From JAVBKU01 sp031553875 (GTDB lineage Bacteria > Bacteroidota > Bacteroidia > Bacteroidales > Rikenellaceae), in assembly GCA_031553875.1 (NCBI GenBank), contig JAVBKU010000035.1, forward strand, positions 1-13,288: 13,288 nt of DNA. Direction: 5' to 3'. Position 1 is the first letter of the stretch; every line of letters begins with the position of its first letter. A program made the position numbers and the translations under genes. Under the pieces are notes generated by a model. The model saw nothing but the letters and a program-made list of their open reading frames with translations. It was not told the DNA's origin and searched no databases. Positions 1 through 5,070 of the stretch are shown in pieces.

Positions 1-135
1 GTTGCATACGCGTTACGCACCCGTGCGCCGGTCGCCGGCAAAAGTAGCAAGCTACTTTATCCGCTGCCCCTCGACTTGCATGTGTTAGGCCTGCCGCTAG
101 CGTTTATCCTGAGCCAGGATCAAACTCTCCATTGT
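1..135 (-). rRNA. rrs: 16S ribosomal RNA, 5' end (partial, runs off left edge)
   Basis: Read on the minus strand, this begins with the universal 16S start AGAGTTTGATCCTGGCTCAG (plus 112-131), followed by the helix-6/V1 region and the conserved block GGCGCACGGGTGCGTAACGC. Only about the first 135 nt of the gene are present and the rest lies beyond position 1. The V1 hairpin is at plus 41-58 (AAAGTAGC/GCTACTTT). The string GCTAGCGGCAGGCCTAACAC matches what I remember of Alistipes and relatives, which points to Rikenellaceae/Bacteroidales. The exact mature 5' end is uncertain by several nucleotides because processing sites cannot be read directly. Confidence 0.97.
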
Positions 136-421
136 ATAAAAAATTTCAATTAAATTGTTGAGTCCTGACTGCTTATTATTCCATTAGGAATTGATGATAA
201 ATACTACATTTTTCTTATCATTTCTCTTTCAATACCAATAATTCAAAGAACCTCGTTCGAGTTCCGAAACCAAAAGTCGGAGGCGAAAAAAATCGCCCCG
301 AATTTACAGGAGCGAAAGGAGTGTCAAGATACGGGATCTTCAACACATTTCCAAATAATCACCTCGAAATTTTAAAACCACTTTCAGAACCTCCGCTTTC
401 GAAGCGATTATTCTTCGTTAG
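136..421 (-). other. rRNA operon leader (pre-16S spacer)
   Basis: About 285 nt of AT-rich, non-coding sequence lie between the predicted rrn transcription start and the 16S gene. It contains small hairpins (GGCGA/TCGCC at 282-286/293-297; CGCTT/AAGCG at 395-399/401-405 region) and a boxA-like antitermination site. It is probably removed during 16S maturation. I see no convincing reading frame and no tRNA. Confidence 0.75.
241..252 (-). promoter_or_regulatory. boxA-like antitermination site in the rrn leader
   Basis: On the minus strand the site reads GGTTCTTTGAAT. It resembles the boxA element (consensus close to TGCTCTTTGAAA) that loads Nus factors on rRNA transcripts. It lies about 110 nt before the 16S start, an appropriate position in an rrn leader. 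The match is by motif and position only. Confidence 0.5.
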
Positions 422-427
422 CGGGTG

Positions 428-458
428 CAAATGTAGCGACTTTTTTCAAGCATCCAAA
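428..458 (-). promoter_or_regulatory. rRNA operon promoter (Bacteroidota sigma-ABfr type)
   Basis: On the minus strand a perfect -33 box TTTG (plus 455-458) is followed by 19 nt and a perfect -7 box TACATTTG (plus 428-435). This matches the Bacteroidota consensus TTTG-N19-TAnnTTTG exactly. Transcription should start near plus 421-424. A second, weaker upstream promoter cannot be excluded. Confidence 0.85.
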
Positions 459-519
459 TTTTTATGAACATTTTATCGAATTTTCGTGAAGATTTTAGCC
501 CCCTGACGAATAAAATGCC

Positions 520-1602
520 CTAAATGGAGCGCTCCGCCGCTTTCTTCGTCCCGAATTTCTTTTTGATCCAGCGGGGGAATATCACGGCGCCTATACCCAG
601 GTAGGGGTAATACGTTACCAGGCGCCACATCACGGCGATAAGCGCCGCCGCTCCGGCCTGCATGGCCACGGGGACCTCTATAAGGTCGTGGCAATAGGTG
701 GTGAATATATATTCGGCGAAGCCGCTGCCTCCCGGGGTGGGCATCACGAGCATCATGATCCACATCACTAACTGGCGGGCGAACAGCAGCACCTGGTCGC
801 TGACCGAAAAGAACGCCAGTATCAGGGCATTGGCCACCAGGTAGCGCGAACTCCACGACAGGAACGTCGAGGCCCCGGCCTTGAGCCAGAACTTGAGGCC
901 GTGGTTTTTCATCTCCTTGGAGCTGGCCACTATATCTATGCCGGCGTTGATGGCCGAGCGGCGCCAGCGCTTGAGCCACCCCATAGAGAACAGGCGGCCG
1001 ATAAGTCTTTTTAGTCCCGTGGGATTAAAGAATAACCCGTAGGAGATCAACAGGACGTAACCGAACTTGCAGAAATACCCTATCAGCGCGAACGACGCCA
1101 GACCCTTGACCAGTATCCCTGAGGTCATCGTGACGTAGAAAAGCTCCTGCCACCCCACGATGGCTATCACCAGCGGGAACATTATTATAAAGTATATCTC
1201 GTCGAGGAATGAGGTCAGCAGCACGATGGCCGAACTGCGTCCCACGCTGATGCCCTCCTTGTGCACATATATAAGGGCCACGCTCGTGCCTCCCACGGCC
1301 GAGGGGGTGATCGCCGAGGTGAACTCCCACAGCATGATAACCCGGAACGCCTGCCTCCACGAGAGTTTATTTCCGCTCAGCACGCGGATACGGATCATGT
1401 ATCCGAAGTCGCGCCCGGCCATGAAGACCACCGCCATAAATAGCCAGAACACGCTCGTCCAAGTAAAACGGATGCCCCCGAATACCGCCGGGTCGAAATC
1501 CTTCCACAGCATATAGCCCACCACACCCAGGCCTATAAGTATAGGATAGATGGTGTTGCTGACCTTGATCGAGCTTAACGGGCTTTTTTCCGGTGATGCC
1601 AT
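520..1602 (-). CDS. Flippase-like membrane protein, LPG_synthase_TM / YbhN (UPF0104) family
   Basis: This is a 360-residue polytopic membrane protein with about eight hydrophobic segments, beginning with residues 18-33 and 50-68. Two family-typical conserved stretches are visible. One is TSAITPSAVGGTSVALIYVH (95-114), followed by a loop with FLDE at 132-135. The other is MPTPGGSGFAEYIF (287-300) near the C-terminus. These fit the lysylphosphatidylglycerol synthase transmembrane domain family (PF03706), whose members include the MprF flippase half and AglD-like proteins. The soluble aminoacyltransferase domain of MprF is absent, so this is the membrane half alone. The tail after residue 345 is basic. 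The real substrate is unknown; lipid or lipid-linked precursor translocation is an inference. The start ATG at 1602 lies about 17-20 nt from the predicted transcription start. I see no clear terminator before the rrn promoter 60 nt downstream. Confidence 0.85.
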   Translation of the reverse strand: MASPEKSPLSSIKVSNTIYPILIGLGVVGYMLWKDFDPAVFGGIRFTWTSVFWLFMAVVFMAGRDFGYMIRIRVLSGNKLSWRQAFRVIMLWEFTSAITPSAVGGTSVALIYVHKEGISVGRSSAIVLLTSFLDEIYFIIMFPLVIAIVGWQELFYVTMTSGILVKGLASFALIGYFCKFGYVLLISYGLFFNPTGLKRLIGRLFSMGWLKRWRRSAINAGIDIVASSKEMKNHGLKFWLKAGASTFLSWSSRYLVANALILAFFSVSDQVLLFARQLVMWIMMLVMPTPGGSGFAEYIFTTYCHDLIEVPVAMQAGAAALIAVMWRLVTYYPYLGIGAVIFPRWIKKKFGTKKAAERSI

Positions 1603-1624
1603 CGGCGGTTTTTATTTTGTATGT

Positions 1625-1654
1625 CAAAGGTATGGAACATTATCTAAAATCAAA
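1625..1654 (-). promoter_or_regulatory. Promoter for the flippase-like gene
   Basis: On the minus strand TTTG (plus 1651-1654) is followed by 18 nt and a perfect -7 box TACCTTTG (plus 1625-1632). The start should fall near 1618-1621, leaving a short A-rich leader before the ATG at 1602, as is common in Bacteroidota. It is back to back with the tgt promoter, so the two genes share a control region of about 180 bp. Confidence 0.7.
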
Positions 1655-1663
1655 ACTGTTTTT

Positions 1664-1685
1664 TACCTTTGTGGCGGCCGCCACA
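1664..1685 (+). promoter_or_regulatory. tgt promoter -7 box with overlapping 16-bp palindrome
   Basis: A perfect -7 box TACCTTTG (1664-1671) overlaps the perfect palindrome TGTGGCGGCCGCCACA (1670-1685), which is centred about 6 nt after the box and so close to the expected +1. The -33 position is poor: no TTTG lies at the right distance. The resulting leader of about 105 nt before the ATG at 1783 is GC-rich with several possible small stems. I could not match it to a preQ1 riboswitch. Confidence 0.55.
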
Positions 1686-1782
1686 CTCCGGGAACCCCTG
1701 TTTTCAACGGGTTGCGAGGGGATGGCCGGCCCGCGGGCGGAGCTTGTTACAGGCGGCCGAGGCGGGGACTTATCCTGAAAGA

Positions 1783-2913
1783 ATGAAATTCGACCTTATA
1801 CATACGGACTCCGGGAGCAAGGCGCGTGCGGGAGTGATACACACGGCCCACGGCGACATACCCACACCTATATTCATGCCTGTGGGTACGGTGGGGAGCG
1901 TCAAGGGCGTATTCCACCGCGACCTCAAGGAGGACGTCAAGGCCAAGATAATCCTAGGCAACACCTATCACCTCTACCTGCGTCCGGGGACGGAGATACT
2001 CGAGGAGGCGGGCGGGCTGCACCGGTTCAGCTCATGGGACGGGCCAATACTCACTGACAGCGGCGGGTTTCAGGTTTTTTCTCTGGCCGACAGCCGCAAG
2101 ATCACCGAGGAGGGGTGCCGTTTCAGTTCCCATATCGACGGGTCGAAGCACCTGTTTACCCCCGAAAGCGTGATGGATATCCAGCGCAGTATCGGAGCCG
2201 ATATCATGATGGCCTTCGACGAGTGTCCTCCGGGTGACGCGCCCCGCGACTACGCGGCTAAGTCGCTGGAACTGACTAAGAGGTGGCTCGGGCGTTGTTT
2301 CGAGCGCTACGCGCAGACTTCGCCCAAGTATGGCTACGAGCAGTCGCTGTTCCCGATAGTGCAAGGTTGTACATATCCCGACCTGCGTATCGACTCGGCA
2401 CGATTCGTACAGCAGTTCGACGCCGACGGCTATGCCATCGGGGGGCTGGCGGTGGGAGAGCCGGCGCCGGTGATGTACGAGATGATAGAGGTGGTGAACG
2501 AAGTATTGCCGCAGGACAGGCCCCGCTACCTTATGGGCGTCGGCACGCCCGAAAACCTGTTGGAGGCCATAGCCCGGGGGGTGGATATGTTCGACTGCGT
2601 GATGCCCACGCGTAACGGTCGCAACGGGATGCTATTCACCTCCGAGGGAATAATAAATATCCGCAATCAGAAGTGGCGCGACGACTTCTCGCCCATCGAC
2701 CCTGACAGCGATTGCTTCGTCGACCTTACATACTCTAAGGCCTACCTGCGCCACCTGACCATAGCGGGCGAGATGCTCGCAGCCCAGATATCGAGCATGC
2801 ACAACCTGGCCTTCTACCTGAGGCTTATGTCGCAGGCGAGGGAGCATATCCAGGGCGGCACGTTCTCCCAGTGGAAACAGGAGACGGTCGAAAAGGTGTC
2901 GAGGAGGTTATAA
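1783..2913 (+). CDS. tgt: tRNA-guanine(34) transglycosylase (preQ1-inserting)
   Basis: This 376-residue enzyme exchanges guanine-34 for the queuosine precursor preQ1 in tRNAs with GUN anticodons. Diagnostic residues are in place: the general-base Asp92 in TDSGGFQVF, Asp146 and Cys148 in MAFDECPP, GGLAVGE (220-226) with the bacterial-type Val224, and the nucleophile Asp271 in MFDCVMPTRNGRNG. The structural zinc site is degraded. Where Cys-X-Cys-X2-Cys...His is usual, this protein has Ser309, Cys311, Asp314 and His340, so two of the three cysteines are lost while spacing is kept. The ATG at 1783 is chosen because MKFDLIHTDSGSKARAG begins like other Tgt proteins. An in-frame upstream start at 1669 would add 38 unlike residues and lies inside the promoter. 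The LptG-type permease follows 46 nt downstream, a pairing I remember from other Bacteroidetes. Confidence 0.96.
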   Translation: MKFDLIHTDSGSKARAGVIHTAHGDIPTPIFMPVGTVGSVKGVFHRDLKEDVKAKIILGNTYHLYLRPGTEILEEAGGLHRFSSWDGPILTDSGGFQVFSLADSRKITEEGCRFSSHIDGSKHLFTPESVMDIQRSIGADIMMAFDECPPGDAPRDYAAKSLELTKRWLGRCFERYAQTSPKYGYEQSLFPIVQGCTYPDLRIDSARFVQQFDADGYAIGGLAVGEPAPVMYEMIEVVNEVLPQDRPRYLMGVGTPENLLEAIARGVDMFDCVMPTRNGRNGMLFTSEGIINIRNQKWRDDFSPIDPDSDCFVDLTYSKAYLRHLTIAGEMLAAQISSMHNLAFYLRLMSQAREHIQGGTFSQWKQETVEKVSRRL

Positions 2914-2922
2914 AAACAAGAG

Positions 2923-2955
2923 TTTACCACAGATACAATTATATACGTATATTTG
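2923..2955 (+). promoter_or_regulatory. Candidate internal promoter for the LptF/LptG-type gene
   Basis: A perfect -7 box TATATTTG (2948-2955) lies only 4 nt before the ATG at 2960. The best upstream box is TTTA (2923-2926) with a long 21-nt spacer. The -7 box overlaps a 12-bp palindrome, ATATACGTATAT (2941-2952). If used, transcription would start at about the A of the ATG and give a leaderless or nearly leaderless message. Otherwise the gene is simply read through from tgt. Confidence 0.45.
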
Positions 2956-2959
2956 TACG

Positions 2960-4060
2960 ATGAAATTTAAAAATCCCGGCGTTAGGATCATCGACCGCTA
3001 TATAATGCGGAAATTTTTGGGGACGTACCTGTTCGCCATAGCGATGATCATTGTTATCGTGGTCATATTCGACGCCGCGGAGAAGATCGACGACTTCATC
3101 GAGCTCAAAGCCCCTCTGTCGAAGATCGCCTACCAGTACTACCTGAACTTCGTTCCGTTCTTCATGAACCAGTTCAGCGGGCTGTTCACCTTTATCGCGG
3201 TTATATTCTTCACCTCGAAGATGGCCTACAATACCGAGATCATCGCCATCCTTTCGAGCGGGGTGAGTTTCCGCCGATTGATGTGGCCGTACTTCCTGTC
3301 GGCCCTGATGATCACGCTGATGAGCCTGTCACTCAACCTGTTGGTCATCCCCAAGGCCAACGAGAGGCGTTTCGACTTCGAGTCGCACTACCTGAAAAAG
3401 AAGCTCAACCAGCGTTACGACACACATATCTACCGCCAGCTTGTTCCCGGAACATTCGTTTACATCCGCGATTTCAACGGTACGACCAATGAAGCTTCAT
3501 ACCTCGCCCTGGAGAGTTTCCACGACGGGGCGATAGTGCGTTCCCTGGAGGCCTCCCGTGCAAGGTTCGACCCTGAGACCAAGCACTGGAAGGCCCGCGA
3601 CTACATACAGCGCAATTTCGACGGAGAGAAGGAATATTTCCACGTCAACAAGAACCTCGATACCCTTATCAACCTGAATACCACCGAGCTGGGCCGTGTG
3701 GAGGACCTTGTCAAGACCATGAATATCATGGAGCTCAACGCATTTATACGCCAGCAGAGGATCAAGGGCTCGGACATGATAGCCATCTTCGAGGTGGAGC
3801 GCCACAGCCGCTACGCCTATCCGATATCAACCTTTATCCTGACCCTTATCGGGGTGTCGCTCTCCTCGCGCAAAGTGAGAGGCGGCACGGGCCTGCATAT
3901 GGGTATCGGTATCGCCCTCTGCGCCTCGTTTATCTTGTTCGGGAAGTTCTCCGAGGAGTTCGCCAAGGGGGGGGTACTCCCGGCGGGCATCTCGGTGTGG
4001 ATCCCCAATATAATATACGCGGGTATAGCCATGTATCTCTACCGGAAGGCGCCGAAGTAG
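2960..4060 (+). CDS. LptF/LptG-family permease (lipopolysaccharide export, YjgP/YjgQ)
   Basis: A 366-residue inner-membrane protein with the classic LptF/LptG layout. Three N-terminal membrane helices lie near residues 18-38, 65-85 and 106-131. A soluble periplasmic beta-rich domain spans about 140-270. Three C-terminal helices lie near 286-303, 310-330 and 343-361. The N-terminus IIDRYIMRKFLGTYLF is typical of this family. LptF and LptG form the membrane part of the LptB2FG transporter, which extracts lipopolysaccharide or lipooligosaccharide from the inner membrane and feeds it to the periplasmic Lpt bridge; ATPase LptB is not in this window. I cannot tell LptF from LptG by eye, so no symbol is given. 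An internal start at Met16 (3005) is possible but would remove the conserved amphipathic N-terminus. It ends just before a strong terminator. Confidence 0.9.
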   Translation: MKFKNPGVRIIDRYIMRKFLGTYLFAIAMIIVIVVIFDAAEKIDDFIELKAPLSKIAYQYYLNFVPFFMNQFSGLFTFIAVIFFTSKMAYNTEIIAILSSGVSFRRLMWPYFLSALMITLMSLSLNLLVIPKANERRFDFESHYLKKKLNQRYDTHIYRQLVPGTFVYIRDFNGTTNEASYLALESFHDGAIVRSLEASRARFDPETKHWKARDYIQRNFDGEKEYFHVNKNLDTLINLNTTELGRVEDLVKTMNIMELNAFIRQQRIKGSDMIAIFEVERHSRYAYPISTFILTLIGVSLSSRKVRGGTGLHMGIGIALCASFILFGKFSEEFAKGGVLPAGISVWIPNIIYAGIAMYLYRKAPK

Positions 4061-4078
4061 GGGAAGTTTTTCTCGATA

Positions 4079-4117
4079 AAATAAAGCCGGAAGCTGCATA
4101 AGCTTCCGGCTTTATTT
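4079..4117 (+). terminator. Terminator after the tgt-permease unit, probably bidirectional
   Basis: A perfect 17-bp stem (4079-4095 with 4101-4117) closes a 5-nt loop GCATA. The outer pairs are A/T, so a U-rich run follows the GC core when read from either strand. It lies 18 nt after the permease stop codon. It could also stop transcripts arriving from mntP on the minus strand. Confidence 0.9.
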
Positions 4118-4126
4118 AGACTTAAT

Positions 4127-4323
4127 GTACGACTTTGCAGTAGTTTTTCGCCTTCGGCGATCCTACTTTTGGCATTGCCCCAAAAGTAGGCAAAAGGTCT
4201 AGCCGCGTCTTCTGCCGGGGTCTCTTCCGGGAGCTTCCCTCATTACACGATAACTGAGGGTGATCTCCCTCACGAGACCTATTCCCGGCAGAAGCCCGAA
4301 GCGGCAGATTATTTTGATATTCC
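4127..4323 (+). repeat. Dispersed hairpin-chain element, copy 1
   Basis: It fills the gap between the terminator and the 3' end of mntP. From 5' to 3' it has a small stem ACT/AGT (4132-4141), TCGCC/GGCGA (4148-4160), and an 11-bp hairpin CCTACTTTTGG/CCAAAAGTAGG (4162-4172/4180-4190, loop CATTGCC). A long imperfect stem follows, built from GCCGC/GCGGC (4202-4206/4301-4305), CTTCTGCCGGG/CCCGGCAGAAG (4209-4219/4284-4294), GTCTC/GAGAC (4220-4224/4274-4278), GGGAG/CTCCC (4229-4233/4265-4269) and CCCTCA/TGAGGG (4237-4242/4255-4260). It matches copy 2 at most positions from 4163 to 4323 and copy 3 from 4127 as far as copy 3 is visible. No plausible protein is encoded. Confidence 0.85.
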
Positions 4324-4363
4324 CGATGTTGCTTTGACAGACACGAATTGTATCTTGAAGCTG

Positions 4364-4957
4364 TTAGCACCCCGCGCTGAGGTGATCGACAAGCACTTTC
4401 ACTCCTATTAGTATAAGCACCACACCTCCGAGGATCTCGGCTTTGGAGCCCAGGCGCGACGACACTTTCGAGCCGATGAATATGCCTATGATTGAGATCA
4501 CCGAGGCGCACAGACCTATTATAGTTCCGGCTAACACCACATTATAGAACTGTGAGGCTTCCACCAGTGCCAGGCCCACCAGCCCGAGGCTGAAGCCCGC
4601 GATAAAGGCGTCTATACTAAGGGCGAGGCAGAGCAGAAGGGTGTTGGACAGATTGAGTAGTTGCGCCTTTTCTTCGCCTTTGCCGTCCTTGATACCGCCG
4701 TATATCATCTTACCCCCCACGAATGCCAGCAGTATGAAAGCCAGCCAGTGGTCGTACGAGGAGATGAACGCACCCACGAATTCCCCGGCCGACCATCCCG
4801 CCACGATCATGGCCAGGTGGAAGACGCCTATCAGTATGAGGAAACGCAACCTTTGCGCGTAGGATGAGCACTCTTTGGCGAATCCCAGCGACAGCGACAC
4901 GGCCAGCGAATCGAGGCTGAGCGATACTCCTAAAAGCAATACGAAAAGGAATCCCAT
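4364..4957 (-). CDS. mntP: Manganese efflux pump MntP (YebN family)
   Basis: A 197-residue membrane protein with six predicted helices arranged as two related halves (about residues 3-26, 38-57, 70-88, then 104-126, 139-160, 175-191). Each half carries an acidic residue in a matching motif: Asp16 in SLSLDSLAVSLSLGFA and Asp116 in LALSIDAFIAGFSLG. Asp16 coincides with the residue needed for Mn2+ export in E. coli MntP, and the length is close to the E. coli protein (188). It exports Mn2+ from the cytoplasm. It lies downstream of valS on the same strand, but a terminator separates them. I find no clear Bacteroidota -33/-7 pair in the 70 nt between that terminator and the ATG, and no recognisable yybP-ykoY manganese riboswitch. 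The repeat element lies directly beyond its stop. Confidence 0.9.
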   Translation of the reverse strand: MGFLFVLLLGVSLSLDSLAVSLSLGFAKECSSYAQRLRFLILIGVFHLAMIVAGWSAGEFVGAFISSYDHWLAFILLAFVGGKMIYGGIKDGKGEEKAQLLNLSNTLLLCLALSIDAFIAGFSLGLVGLALVEASQFYNVVLAGTIIGLCASVISIIGIFIGSKVSSRLGSKAEILGGVVLILIGVKVLVDHLSAGC

Positions 4958-5026
4958 GATCAGGTAAGGTTTACTTGTATTATTACGTCGTCTGTATTCC
5001 CGGCCGCGTAACTACCAGGGGCCGTA

Positions 5027-5064
5027 TAAAACGAGCGGGCGGGACGCATAACGCCCCGCCCGCT
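5027..5064 (-). terminator. valS terminator
   Basis: Read on the minus strand, AGCGGGCGGG (plus 5055-5064) pairs perfectly with CCCGCCCGCT (plus 5034-5043) across an 11-nt loop, followed by CGTTTTAT. It begins 6 nt beyond the valS stop codon. This is a standard intrinsic terminator. Confidence 0.88.
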
Positions 5065-5070
5065 TCCAGT

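Noticed and set aside
41..58. AAAGTAGC/GCTACTTT hairpin resembling the repeat element's CTACTTTT/AAAAGTAG stem
   Set aside because: It is the V1/helix-6 hairpin of the 16S rRNA gene; the resemblance is incidental and the flanks do not match the repeat.
1686..1782. Possible preQ1 riboswitch in the GC-rich tgt leader
   Set aside because: Small stems can be drawn (for example AACCC/GGGTT) but no preQ1 aptamer signature, such as an A-rich tail pairing into the loop, is visible.
1669..1782. Upstream in-frame start extending Tgt by 38 residues
   Set aside because: The ATG overlaps the -7 box and the extra residues do not resemble Tgt.
4127..4323. CRISPR array or tRNA cluster
   Set aside because: No regularly spaced direct repeats with unique spacers and no cloverleaf with the T-loop GTTCRANNC; the copies lie kilobases apart.
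4122..4511. 129-codon minus-strand frame across repeat copy 1 and the end of mntP (and a similar one at 10653-11042)
   Set aside because: These frames share peptides only because they translate the repeat element; they overlap real genes and have no protein-like character.
4958..5026. Manganese (yybP-ykoY) riboswitch upstream of mntP
   Set aside because: Only about 70 nt lie between the valS terminator and the mntP ATG, too short for the full aptamer plus promoter, and no conserved core was seen.
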